The translations under genes were made by a program, and so were the position numbers. This document shows, one piece after another, positions 1-10,498 of a DNA stretch of 64,000 bases (within the stretch, counting starts at the first letter, position 1; the number at the start of each line of letters is the position of its first letter). Origin of the DNA: Hesseltinella vesiculosa (Eukaryota > Mucoromycota > Mucoromycetes > Mucorales > Cunninghamellaceae); contig MCGT01000034.1 of NCBI GenBank assembly GCA_002104935.1, positions 124,001 to 188,000 of the forward strand, written 5' to 3'. The notes under the pieces were generated by a model. It saw nothing but the letters and a program-made list of their open reading frames with translations, ran no database searches and had not been told where the DNA came from.

Positions 1-43
1 GAATGCAGGGAAGAAAAGCATCTGCTCAAACACTTTTTTACAG

Positions 44-381
44 CACCTTTCACAAAGTCATCCACCCAGGCGGAAAAGAATGCTGCAATTTCCAGAATCT
101 TGACTGCAACCAGAGCAATGCTGGCAATGATGTCCTCACAAGCTTTCTCGTAAGTCAATGGACCCCACTTCCAAAAAGTCACTGACTTGCGTCCTTTTAT
201 TTTCCAGCGGTTCGTTGCTGACCCTCAATGGCAGCGCACCACTGAAACAGCGGTGGCTAAAATTGCAGTGCCAAGCGGAGGCTTCTGCCGTCATTCCGGC
301 GATCCCGACAACCCCACCCTCGAAATCTACAATGCCTTTGGCCAGCAAATCCATCCCGAAGTCATTCCTATGGCTGAATAG
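44..381 (+). CDS. small secreted Cys-containing protein, 5'-truncated copy
   Basis: The last two exons (44-149 and 208-381) of a gene whose first exon lies upstream of the window. An acceptor TTACAG precedes base 44 and a GTAAGT donor follows base 149. The peptide keeps the core GGKECCNFxNLDCN and the C-terminal block VPSGGFCRxSGDP...VYNAxGQQIHP seen in the next gene. Both exons have exactly the same lengths (106 and 174 bases) as exons 2 and 3 of that gene, so the two are tandem paralogs. The family is not recognised; secretion is inferred from the paralog's signal peptide. Confidence 0.8.
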
Positions 382-1193
382 ACTGTTACTTTTTATTTTT
401 TTAATTTTTACTAAACTTTCCTGCACCTAGACATACAATGCTTCGTCGGAGGAGGATAAAAAAAAAAAAAAGAGCAGTGCCCCCAAATGGCTCTCATCGT
501 TGATCGGATTGGTCAGACAAGCTGTGCCCTGGAATCAAGATCGTGCAATGACTTTTGGCCACTTGCCTTGCACTGCAAGTTCTGTCCTGGTTCCCCTGCG
601 GAAAAAAGCTTAGGCATGCCTGTGCCAACCATTACCTCGCTTCGCCTTTTTTCCCCAATTTGGACTTGCTGGTCCATTGGCATAAAATCGACTGCCCTCA
701 AAAAAAAGCAGCCGCTGCATACCACTTTTGAACAAGTGCAACAATCTGCAATCTTTCATGGACAAAGTTAACCGTGAACGATGGCAAGAGTGAAAAAAAA
801 TCATGTAGATTGGCCCACGGCCAATCCAGAAGCGTTTCTATTTTTGGCCTTCTGATTTCCCGGCAAAAAAAAAAAAAAAAAAAAAAGAACGACAAGCCTG
901 GCGTGACTCCACGCTGGTAAATTAGGATGGTGTTGGAACAAAGACAAGTGCGGCACTTTAAAATCTAAAATTGGCACAATGAAGAACCGTTTCTTTGACA
1001 TCAGGCGGTACTGTAATGAAATCAAGAAGGGGGGCAAAAGCACAATGAAAACCTGTGCAGCTGGCGGCGGTTTAAAATGCCAGGCTCCCTTTCTTCTCAT
1101 TGTACGCGACGATCCTCTTCAATAGTAATTTCCACCCCAATAGCTGCAATCTTTCGAGCCAATTGACGTAGCAGTGGTCTCGGTTAGAAAAAG
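382..1193. other. intergenic, no gene seen
   Basis: Spacer between the two tandem paralogs, with poly-A runs near 460 and 865. The open frames here are short, low in complexity and have no splice context. No RNA gene was recognised. Confidence 0.6.
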
Positions 1194-1200
1194 TATAAAA
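1194..1200 (+). promoter_or_regulatory. TATA box of the second secreted-protein gene
   Basis: A TATAAAA motif about 50 bases before the ATG at 1249, followed by a pyrimidine-rich leader. The short spacing implies a very short 5' leader. Confidence 0.6.
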
Positions 1201-1248
1201 GAGTCAGCGCCGTTGCCGTTCATTCTTTTCTTTTTTCATCACAAAACC

Positions 1249-1787
1249 ATGTTGTTTAGCCGTGTCCTTTGCTGTTTTGTCCTTTTGCTGCTCAAGCCTT
1301 TTGGTGCCAATGCATTCTGCTTTGAAAATGCGCTGGATTCTTTCCACGTCTATGTTGAGCAAATTTCAAATTATACTGGATTGAAGGACGTGTAAGCCCA
1401 CTTTTTTTTTTTTGATGGAACGTCGCTGATAGCAGCCTTTCTCTAGCGCGTTTCGCAAGGAGATTCAAGCAGGCGGGAAAGAATGCTGTAACTTCCATAA
1501 TCTTGATTGTAACCAAAACTCCAGCGACAACGATGTCATGACGTCCTTTCTTGTAAGTTGGCTTGTCGTAGATCCTCAACTGATCCGCCTTTTTTTTTCG
1601 ACTTCTGCTCCAGACGTCTGTGGTTGATCCGACCACGGGCTACAGGTATCCAGACACCTTGCTTGAAATTCAAGTGCCTAGCGGGGGCTTCTGCCGGTTT
1701 TCTGGTGACCCACACCATGCCACCGTCGAGGTTTACAATGCCAATGGCCAGCAAATTCACCCTCAGATGATCCTCCACAACCTATAG
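1249..1787 (+). CDS. small secreted Cys-containing protein, complete copy
   Basis: Three exons: 1249-1391, 1447-1552, 1614-1787, giving 140 residues. Exon 1 encodes a classical signal peptide (MLFSRVLCCFVLLLLKPFG, then ANA before FCF as likely cleavage site). The mature part has five Cys, one pair in KECCNF, and one N-glycosylation sequon (NYT). Introns are 55 and 61 bases with GTAAGC/GTAAGT donors. It is a tandem duplicate of the truncated gene at the window start. I do not recognise the family. An extracellular or cell-wall protein, or a small effector-like protein, would fit; this is inference from the signal peptide and size only. Confidence 0.85.
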
Positions 1788-1977
1788 CCAGATCCAATGC
1801 CCTAGAAATATTACACTAGACACCGAATCAAAGTTACCGTCTTTGAATAAATTTATACGTTAAATGAAGCGTCTGCGTTGGCGCGCGTTTTCTCAGTAAA
1901 AATTTATTTTGAGTCGTGGCTTTTTTTTTCATTTCTTGTGATTTTTATGGCAAAACAAATAAAAAAGAATCACAAGC

Positions 1978-2079
1978 CTAATCGCTCGTGGCCATTTTAG
2001 CCGTATCAAAAAGAGCGTGGCAAATATCCTCAGCTGCGGTGACAATTTTAACATCGATGTTTAAAACCCAAAAATGATG
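1978..2079 (-). pseudogene. orphan C-terminal coding tail running into the palindrome
   Basis: An open 33-residue frame ending in DTAKMATSD and a stop. Its first residues (FWxLNxDVKI) lie inside the left palindrome arm and have a counterpart in the right arm at about 3007-3041 in the same relative frame. The tail after DVKI differs on the two sides: here VTAAEDICHALF, on the right transposase-like sequence. It looks like the 3' end of a gene whose upstream part forms the palindrome arm. Function unknown. Confidence 0.35.
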
Positions 2080-3040
2080 TCAGATCGTATGAACCATCTA
2101 GTCAACTACCTGCACGCAGAAAATAAAAAAAAACACGGCGATGGTATACAAAGGTACAGAAGATTTCGAAAAAAAAAATTGAAGGCGCAAATACTCTCCT
2201 AGAAAAAATCTGAAAGGAAAAACGATACACAAAAAAAAAACTGCTCTAGTTCACTTGGATTAAGCTTGTGAATGTTGTTTTGAGGACAGAGTGAACTCAT
2301 CTCGAAAAAAAAAATTGGTCTCCAGGACATGCCAAAGTCTGAAAAAGCAATTGCGGGGACGGGAACCAAGTCATCCCGGGTTCGAAAAAAAACCCATATT
2401 TAGACATGGCAAGAAAAGTGTAATGTTTAAGCAAATACTTGCCTTCAAAGGGAATGAAAATAATTGTGAGCGATATATTTTTCTTTATATGGGTGGTGGA
2501 TTTTTTGAAAATATACTTTCTAAAAAAGTAGCAATTATACTTTTTAGGAAAGTATATTTTCAAAAAATCCACCACCCATATAAAGAAAAATATATCGCTC
2601 ACAATTATTTTCATTCCCTTTGAAGGCAAGTATTTGCTTAAACATTACACTTTTCTTGCCATGTCTAAATATGGGTTTTTTTTCGAACCCGGGATGACTT
2701 GGTTCCCGTCCCCGCAATTGCTTTTTCAGACTTTGGCGGTTTTCACGCATGTCCTGGAGACCAATTTTTTTTTCGAGATGAGTTCACTCTGTCCTCAAAA
2801 CAACATTCACAAGCTTAATCCAAGTGAACTAGAGCAGTTTTTTTTTTTTGTGCATCGTTTTTCCTTTCAGATTTTTTCTAGGAGAGTACCGTATTTGCGC
2901 CTTCAATTTTTTTTTTCGAAATCTTCTGTACCTTTGTATACCATCGCCGTGTTTTTGTATTTTCTGTGCGCAGGTAGTTGGCTAGATGGTTCATACGATC
3001 AGACATCAATTTTGGATTTTAAACACCGATGTTAAAATTG
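2043..3040. repeat. about 1-kb near-perfect palindrome
   Basis: Left arm 2043-2530 and right arm 2538-3040 are reverse complements with only scattered mismatches, separated by a 7-base spacer (GCAATTA). The one clear indel is an extra 11 bases in the right arm near 2739. The arms contain an EcoRI-free AT-rich core, a CCCGGGTTCGAA block and a short open frame starting MSSLCPQNNIHK. There is no obvious terminal target-site duplication. Homology stops abruptly at both ends: an orphan coding tail on the left, a transposase remnant on the right. A transcript across it would fold into a very long hairpin. Confidence 0.9.
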
Positions 3041-3993
3041 CTTCCGTCAGCCCCATGGACATATTGGTAACTGGGTCTACGGGAAACAAAATGCCTGGAT
3101 TACTAGTGATGTGTTCCGGCACTGCATTGTGGAAATATGTTCAAAAATTGACAAAAGACACCGTGGTCAAAAATGCTTCCTCGTCTTGGAAAATGCTCCA
3201 ACTCAAAAAATCGATGATGAGCTGAAAAGGTGCCTTGGAAATGTAGAAATAAATATTTTTACGTCATACAGTAACACGGCCAGTCAGTACTAGCATGTCC
3301 TTCGCGCTGCAGAAAGCCCTCTCAGCAAGAATATGAAAGGGAGTGACCTACCGTATAAAAAACCAATGCAAAGACAGCAATTTCATTGCAATAATGGCGT
3401 GGAACGATGACACGTCCGCGGCCATTAAGGACTGCTTCGTAAAAACGGGAATTTTTGAAGCCTCCTCCGACGGTGCTACTGTAAGATCACTAGAACGCGA
3501 AGAAATGGCCAGCACTGAAAGCATGACTCAGTCAACGGACGCCACTATTGCAAGGTTCAGAAATGCCGGTCTCCCGAAAGGCATCATGGACGATATTGCC
3601 TCTGCCAGTAAAATTGACCATGACAGCTTAGCCTTCCCAGTGCCCTGGGATACTGGCAAAGATGTTACAGTTAACGATTTGATGTTCTTATTCAACTTGG
3701 AGAACGACAATGCTGATGGTATCAGCCATGGTTTTGACATGGACACAGAAAAGAAGCAATTGGAAGAAGTCGTTGGCACGGACGGTGAGCCTACAACCAC
3801 ATCAATCAAGGACCTTCATCACTTTGCCATGCTTGTCAACAACACTATGAATGCAATTCCATTCAACACTGAAACTGAAATGGAACTGTCTATTATATTG
3901 GGCAAAGTTGCCTCAGAACTAGAGTCAACCATCAGAAGCAGATCGAAGCAAAAAAAAGTTTCTGATTTTTTCCACCCTTCTGAGCCAAAATAA
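3040..3993 (+). pseudogene. pogo/Tigger-type DDE transposase remnant
   Basis: Two frame-separated pieces. Bases 3051-3293 encode NAWITSDVFRHCIVE and FLVLENAPT, matching the family block AWMTSDLF...LLLDNAPSH; the expected catalytic Asp before NAP is Glu here. A stop at 3294 and a frame break follow. Bases 3343-3993 encode AWNDDTSAAIKDCFVKTGIF, the helix after the catalytic core, then an acidic tail ending in QKKVSDFF. That last motif fits a PCNA-binding PIP box, which pogo-family transposases are known to carry. The N-terminal DNA-binding region and most of the catalytic core are absent. It directly abuts the palindrome. Confidence 0.75.
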
Positions 3994-4214
3994 AAACGGC
4001 ACCGTGTCACTCTTTTTGGTCATGAATGTTACACGGAAATACCATATAAAGCATTAAGCCAAAACTAACAACTTTTATTTTTTCGAAAATCCCAAATCCA
4101 TTTTTGTAAGTTTAAATGATATTGACTGTAGGTAGGTTATTGGCCCGACGGAGGCTACAGAAGAAATAAACGAGGAGATTGAGAAAATTCACGGATACGC
4201 AACGTGCGTGCAAA

Positions 4215-4470
4215 CTCATTTTTAGTGCAAGTTTGCCAACCTATCCCTTCTTCCGTTGTCTGGGAGAGTTACAATCTTAATCAAGGTCATTCTCACTGTT
4301 TTGCACTGGCCTGCCAAATTTGGGGTAACTTCTTGAGAGCAATTTTGCACTGTGATAATTGGTCAGATGGTCTGGCGGTCCCCTGGACCTGGTCTTTTCA
4401 GTATCTTCACCATTTATGCATTTGCGCTCTCATGCAGCGATTTTTTTTTTTTTTTTCAAAATTGGCTCGC
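4215..4470 (-). repeat. dispersed repeat, copy 1 (internally deleted)
   Basis: Read on the minus strand it matches copies at 4.6, 31.5 and 34.4 kb: a poly-A run, GCGCAAATGCATAAATG, a CTGAAAAGACCAGGTCC block, then ATCACAGTGCAAAATTGCTC and TGACCTTGATTAA. The middle part found in the other copies (CCAACTTTTGATC to CGGCCA) is missing, so this copy carries an internal deletion. It has no coding potential. Confidence 0.7.
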
Positions 4471-4639
4471 CAGATTAAGCTTTCGCACGACCATTGATTT
4501 ACATTGAAAGCTGGTGTCATTCGTCAAGTGCTGTATGATCAAAGTAATGACGGTATTTCTTCTTCAAATTGACACTTTGGATTTTTGGATTGTTTTGGAG
4601 AGCCGGACGTCAAAAGATACTGTGCAGAAGCTGGATCTG

Positions 4640-4940
4640 GCGAGCCGATTTTTTCTCCATTTTAAAAAAAAAAAAAAAAAAAGCAATCGCTGAACAGCAT
4701 TTTTGAGTGATTGGATCGATGTGAAATGTTGCACGAGAGCGCAGATGCATAAATGATGATGATGCTGAAAAGACCAGGTCCATTCGTGAAGGTGTCCCAA
4801 CCAACTTTTGATCCGTTTCGTTTTGACACCGCCGATTCCCCAGCAAAAAATCGGCCAATTTCACCAGGGGACCAGGCCATCTGATCAAAGATCACAGTAC
4901 AAAATTTGCTCTCATAATTTCACCCACATCTCAAGTGTTA
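4640..4940 (+). repeat. dispersed repeat, copy 2
   Basis: Contains the shared blocks: long A run, GATTGGATCGATGTGAAA, ATGATGATGATGCTGAAAAG, CCAACCAACTTTTGATCCG, ATCGGCCAATTTCACCAGG, CCATCTGATCAAAGATCACA. It lies about 170 bases from copy 1 in opposite orientation. No coding potential. Confidence 0.75.
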
Positions 4941-5112
4941 CCTGGCAGCGGCCAAATGATGACGGAAATCCGGTGTAGATTAAATAGAGCGTCCCCTCTT
5001 TTATTTTGCATCCTGGCTCGGATAGGAGTTCCGAACACAAAAAAATGCTTATTGGGCATCAAAAGTTTTTGCTCCTGTTTTTTTTTATTGAACTAGAGCA
5101 TTTTATTTTTCC
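4941..5112. other. upstream region of the methyltransferase gene
   Basis: AT-rich sequence with a T run just before the ATG at 5113. No clear TATA box was found. Confidence 0.4.
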
Positions 5113-6151
5113 ATGGTAAAACCAGTAGCACGGCCATCGGCAGCATTCAAGTACAAACCATTGGCGACCAAGCCACCTGCAGCCGGCCATCAAGGCAAAA
5201 AGGGACCACGGCTTGCCCCGATTGTGATGGGTGGGGCCGTTCTATATGTGGCGGCGACGTATGTGAGCATGTTAGTGTTCAAGAGCAAGGGCGACACGAC
5301 AGCCTACACAAAAGATCAGCAGCAATCACATCAACCTCAAGACGCCGATGGCAGCAAGGTCATGGGTCTCCGCTCGGATCAGCTGCCTCGATTGACACCA
5401 GACAATTACGACACCAGCCGGATCTGGGGCACTGTGGCCAATTCTTACGACAAGGAGATTGGCATGGATGAGACTGTGATGGGCATGGGTGTACTGCGCT
5501 GGTGGCTGGTGTCACAAGCCAAGGGCGATGTGCTGGAAGTGGCGGCTGGGACAGGACGAAACTTTGGCTACTACCGACCGTCGCAAGTGGCTTCCCTGGT
5601 GGTGACGGACGACCATGCCTCGATGTTGTCCCAAGCCGAGGCCAAATTTGCCCAGTACAAGGAAAAGTTCCATGATACCTTTGTTGCCTTCCAGACCGCC
5701 AATGTAGACCAACACCTGCATGCGTCCCAAGCCGATAACAAAGAGCAAGCCTCCCAGGACCTCAGCCGGAAATTCGACACCGTCATTGACACATTTGGCC
5801 TTTGCTCCTGCCACGATCCTGCCGAGGCGTTGGTGGCCATGGCTGATGCGTGTAAATCATCGGAATCGCGCATCTTGCTTTTGGAGCACGGCCGATCACA
5901 CTATGATTGGCTGAACCGCCTGCTGGATGCCAACGTGGATAAGCATGTACAAAAATGGGGTAAGGTGGTCAAGAAAGAGAAAAGAGCTTAGACCGATCCT
6001 TGTCTTTTTTTTAGGGTGTTGGTGGAACCGAGGAATCATGGACTTGTTTCAAGACGACCGGGTCAAGGACAAGGTGGAAGTGCTCAGTAGTTCTCGATGG
6101 CATTTTGGAACCACGTGTTATATTGTGGCCCGGCCTAAGCGTTCTGAATAA
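5113..6151 (+). CDS. OMS1: OMS1-like mitochondrial membrane methyltransferase
   Basis: Two exons, 5113-5959 and 6015-6151, 327 residues. Residues 36-56 form one membrane segment after a basic N-terminus, as in mitochondrial inner-membrane Oms1. The class I SAM-binding motif EVAAGTGRN is at 142-150. Downstream blocks FDTVIDTFGLCSCHDP and LLLEHGRSHYDW, and the spliced KWGCWWNRGI, match the Oms1 family. The 55-base intron interrupts the KWG/CWW block and restores it on splicing, which fixes the model. The family is a Rossmann-fold methyltransferase; yeast Oms1 was isolated as a suppressor of an oxa1 mutant and its substrate is uncertain. The product name is inferred from motifs. Confidence 0.85.
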
Positions 6152-6934
6152 GGAGTGGCCCGCCATGTTGTGTATCATAGACTTTTTTTTTTCATGCATG
6201 GTCCCGGAAACCTTAATAAAAAAATTGATCATCCGTCATCATTTAGGATAGAAGGAAAGGTACAAAGTGTCGCTTTGGGCAAAGAGGGGTTGATAAATTT
6301 GGGTTAATAAAATATTATTTAAGGCGACAGGGTCAAGTGGTCCATGGCTTTTTCAAGGCGCGCTATTGTTTCCAATGAATGCCATTTGCCATTACATAAA
6401 AAGGAATGGGCTTCAGAAGAGAAGAGGTTTGCTGGAGGTGATACAGACATGTGAAATGACCTGGTTCCTCTCGTCAAAAAATCGAGGTCAGTTTCAGCTC
6501 GCATGTAGTAAAGTTCTTTTTGCATGACACTAACCCTACTTGCTCCCATTTTTCCATTGATGTGCAAAGGGGAAGGGACTAAAGTTTATTAATCTTTAAA
6601 AAAAGACGCTATGGAAAGTAAAGTAAGGATAGATTTTTTTTCTGAAGGGAATGGACGAGAGACAAGAGGGGAATATAAAACGGTGTCCAATGAAATGGAA
6701 GAGGGCGGAAAGAGGGTGATAGGAAGGGGTGGCTGGCATGGTCAAGGTTAAGGAATGAATGTATGAGTGAATGAATGTAATGGACAAAGGCTATTAGTGG
6801 GGGAGTGTCTTTCTGGTATCAAGGAATGGAGATAAAAAAATTACGTACGATAATGCAACTAGGTATTAAATGACTGGAGAGAGAAAGGATGGGATTAAAA
6901 TGAATGAGATCGATGGAGACCCACAACGTTGGGT
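6152..6934. other. convergent intergenic region
   Basis: Lies between the convergent 3' ends of the methyltransferase and the homeobox gene. A minus-strand 82-codon open frame (6319-6567) has no splice context or recognisable motif. I see no supported gene. Confidence 0.5.
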
Positions 6935-7651
6935 TCAGTCCATGGATTGAAGGCGTTTTGAGGCTTGACGTTTGTTCTGGAACCAGATTTGGACGGCTCG
7001 GGGGTTCATGCCAAGTTTTTCGCCCAGTTCCTGTCGCAAGGCAGTGGAGGGAAAGGCGGTGTGATCAAAGATGTGTTCGAGAACCATGATTTGGGCAGGG
7101 CTGGCGCGCTTGCGTTTGGCTTTGAGGATGTGGACAGAGGGGACGGGTAGGTAGTGGGAGCAGATCAAGTCGCTGGTGATGGTGATGTGGCTACCGTGGA
7201 GAGGAGGGGTGTTGTAGAGCGAAGAGGAAGACGCAGGCATGGGTTGCCAGGCTGGTTGGGGAGGCAGGGGCAGGCTGGTGGATGGATTGAAAGGGTGTTG
7301 GAAAGTGGGTTTAGCTGGGAAGGCGGCTGCTGGCTCCATGGGATACAGTGGGTCGTCCATCATTAAATGAGGCAGGCTGGGGGAGGTGGCTACAGAGGCG
7401 GGGGTGCCGGGAGCAGAAGAGGACAAGGTGGACGAGGCGATGGAAGCCATGGAGGGTGATTGGAGATGATCGGGGCCGCGTATCACGTCGAGGTAGTCGT
7501 CCTGGTGTGGGGATCGTGATGGTGAGGAATAAGGGGCCATGTCATCCTGACATAACAGGTTTTTGATTTGGAGTCGGGCGTCCGTGACCTAAAGGAGGTG
7601 GGTTAGTGTTACGTCGTTCTTTTCTCTTGAAGGGTTTACCTGCATTGACAT
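6935..7651 (-). CDS. homeodomain transcription factor
   Basis: Two exons read on the minus strand: 7651-7640 (12 bases, MSMQ) and 7588-6935; 221 residues. The frame is open upstream of the internal ATG at 7540 back to an acceptor CTTTAG, and a perfect donor (CAG/GTAAAC) follows ATGTCAATGCAG, so I place the start at 7651. The intron is 51 bases with a CTAAC branch site. Residues about 160-217 form a homeodomain: a basic start (KAKRKR), and helix 3 with the invariant WFQNKR in VQIWFQNKRQASKR. The rest is Ser/Pro-rich and presumably disordered. Nuclear DNA-binding regulator; target unknown. The homeodomain is at the extreme C-terminus, an arrangement common in fungal factors. Confidence 0.9.
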
Positions 7652-8918
7652 TAGAAGTAGGGGGGAAATGTAAAGAAGAAGAAGAGAAAAAGAAAATGAA
7701 AAAAAGATGAAAAATAAAAAAAAAAAGAAAAAGGCAAGTGGGACGGGGCTTTTTATAGGAAAAAAAAAGTGGCAGAGAAACGAAATGACGTGCAGGATTT
7801 AATATGGGGTCATTTTTTTTGACACTCATTTAAATGGGTTGCATAAAAAACCAACCATCAGCCTGGGACTTTCTTTTTGATACCAAAAATAAATTGACAA
7901 TGGGGAAGTGGCCTCATTTTTTTTTCATAATTGCCATTTATAAAACACTAATACAGCTCTATGAAACTAAAGCGGAGCATCATTTTTCATTGCCGAAGAA
8001 TTATTGCATTTTGTGGTTGACACCAGGCTGTGTGACCTTTTTCTTTCATGATGAGATCAATGTCACCTCAGTCCCAAAATGGGCAAGGGTCCTTTTTTAT
8101 GTCCTCAGCATCGTTTTTTAAAGGGGCTACCCCAATGGAAAACAAAGCGCCACAAAAGACAAGGGGTATAAAAAAGTCTAGAATGAAGAAAACGAACGCG
8201 TCAGAAAAAATAAAAAGGCATGTGACTCTATCGCTTGCTTGGAAGAGCTAAAAAACGATGACAGGACACTGCAATGAAGGGGAAAGGATCTTAATATTCT
8301 TTTTTTATTTTTTCTCACTCTATTTTTAATACAAAGATCGTTGGGTTGCACACTGCATCACATTACAATTTGTCAATCAAAAAACCGCGCCTCTTGCTCT
8401 CTAATTTTAACTTTTTTTTTATTTTTATAAATAGCCTTGATATAGCTTGATCCAACGGCACGGAAAACGCCCTTTGACTGCAATCACCCCTTGCTTCTTG
8501 AGTTGGCAGATGAGTATGGAAAGGGATAAAACACCTGGAAGTGGAGGTGACAAAAAAAAAAAAAGGAGGATAAACAGGATGAACTATTTTCACGAGATGA
8601 GAGCATCCATCAATCAAATAAAAATAAAATACAAATCAAAGGAGCAAATGCCAAAAAGGTAAAGAGCACTCGAGGCCAGCTTCCCCTTGACTTTTCTAAT
8701 TTACCGGAGTCCCGACGCCTGAAGGAAAAAAAGGGGATTTTTTCTCTCGGTCCATCCGTTCCGCCACTTTTTCTTCTTTTTTCCTCTGCTCCATTCATTT
8801 CTGTTCGCATTGGCCTTTTAGTACTGTTTTTTAACTAAAAAAAAGGCTTTCTCTCCATTGCTTAAGCATTGCCCCCCTTTCCATTCCTTTCCATTACCTC
8901 ATTTTCCATGGTCATTTT
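7652..8918. other. AT-rich intergenic region
   Basis: Shared upstream region of the divergent homeobox and kinase-like genes. Rich in homopolymer A/T and purine runs. Open frames near 7834-8121 and 8447-8662 are low-complexity and unconvincing. Confidence 0.5.
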
Positions 8919-10277
8919 ATGAAGCGCATCACTTCATGGCTTCCTTCACGACGACGCCAAGATCCCCAACACGTCCAAGACTGGCGGCACCTTTCGCCTA
9001 ATCAACCTCCCATACCCAATCTGTTGGCTGCCTCGCCTTCGTCAACATTATCCTTTTTACCTTTTCGCCTTCTACCCACCTCCCCTACTCAACCCGACCA
9101 AACCTCTCGCAACCGATGGAAAGATGCTCCTGGTGAGGTAAGCTTCAAAGGATAGCTACTGCATCCCAGTGGCTTCGAAAGAGAGTGCAAGGGGGACCCA
9201 TCTTTTTTTTTTTTTTTTTCTGCCTCGCAGCATCGCTACGCTCGCCATCGGCGTTCTCAGCCGCTGGATCCCATTTTAGAAGAAAGCGAAGCTTCCACCA
9301 AACCCTCGATGGAATCCACCTCCTTGTCCCATCCACCTCATGTCAGCAGCAGCGTCAGCAGCCATGACAGTCGCTCCTCGCCACCTCCACTCATACGAAC
9401 CCCCGACACTCGCCAGGGTAGACCTGGTGGTAGCCAACGCTCAGCTGCCTCGTCTCAGTCTTCGTCCCCTCCACCCACCTCACGTCAAGAAATGTCGGTC
9501 GAGGAGCTCTGCCGGGCCAAGTTTATCGCCATGGTCCAGGCAGCCTGCCGTAGCCAACGAGCTCCTTCCTCCATACAGATGCGGGCCATCCCCCTGGCTG
9601 AACATGCCCTCCAACTCATTTGGTGTACACCTCAAGGAGAGCAGCGTGAGAATCGTTATACTGGGTAATAGCAACGCAGACCAAAAAAAAAAAAAAACGA
9701 GGTCTCATTTTTCTTATAGGAATATGCAATACATCCCTCCAGAGATGTTTCTCGGCAACAGCGACTCCCAAGGGCCGTCGGACGTGTGGGTCCTGGGGAT
9801 CTCTCTGTATCACATGCTGGTAGGCTCCTTCCCGTTCCAAGGCCCCTCTCACTCCAACATCATCAAAAAAATGATGCAAGCCGATTTCTCCATCCCGACC
9901 CATTTGTCCGAAGGTAAGGAACAAGCCTGGTTAGGGGGACGCCGTTGAACATGATGCCATGCATGCATGAAATCAACAATGAAAATGAATGACCTCATTT
10001 TTATTATTCTATAGACGCCAAAGATCTTTTACGACGCATGCTGGCACCTAAACAAACACGTGCTAGTTTGGACTTGGTCACTTTTCACCCCTGGTTAAAA
10101 CCACTCCAGCCAACACTCACCCCCAAGACTGATAATGGTTGTCGTGTCCAACGGCCTCCCAAAAAGCACCGCCGGTCTTTGTCAAAATGGCTCTTGCTAC
10201 TTTGCCAAGGTCCTTTTCCTCCTCCTTCCAAACCTTATCAAGAGCTGGCTCATCTTGGTCGTCGACCTCTTGTCTAA
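8919..10277 (+). CDS. kinase-like protein with C-lobe only (pseudokinase)
   Basis: Four exons: 8919-9137, 9231-9664, 9720-9913, 10015-10277; 369 residues. Residues 1-150 are Ser/Pro/Arg-rich. The C-terminal half has the kinase C-lobe: activation-segment end YIPPEM (APE-like), SDVWVLGISLYHMLVGSFPF (helix F and G region), and a tail DLLRRMLAPKQTRASL...HPWL typical of CAMK/SNF1-like kinases. No Gly-rich loop, VAIK Lys, HRD or DFG motif appears in any frame between the start and the YIPPE block. It should therefore bind no ATP in the usual way and probably acts as a scaffold or is a degenerate gene. Splice sites are clean, the frame is intact throughout, and this argues against simple decay. Confidence 0.75.
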
Positions 10278-10498
10278 CCTCTTCATGTTTCATTTTATTT
10301 TTGTAAATAGGCTTAATTTTGTAACTTGCATGAATAAATATCCCTGCCCACTGTGTGTGTGTGGGAGCGCATTTGGAGGTGGGTGAGCTGAGGTCGCGGC
10401 TGTGATCTCCCTCATCTCATTGGTTTCTTGGAAGATCTCAAAGAGGCGCCTCAAGCAGCTCAAGGCTAGGATGCCCTTTTTAATACCTTTAAAACGCT

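Noticed and set aside
2370..2400. CCCGGGTTCGAA in the palindrome, resembling a tRNA T-arm
   Set aside because: The 3' half of the T-stem is replaced by A residues and no A box or anticodon arm can be folded.
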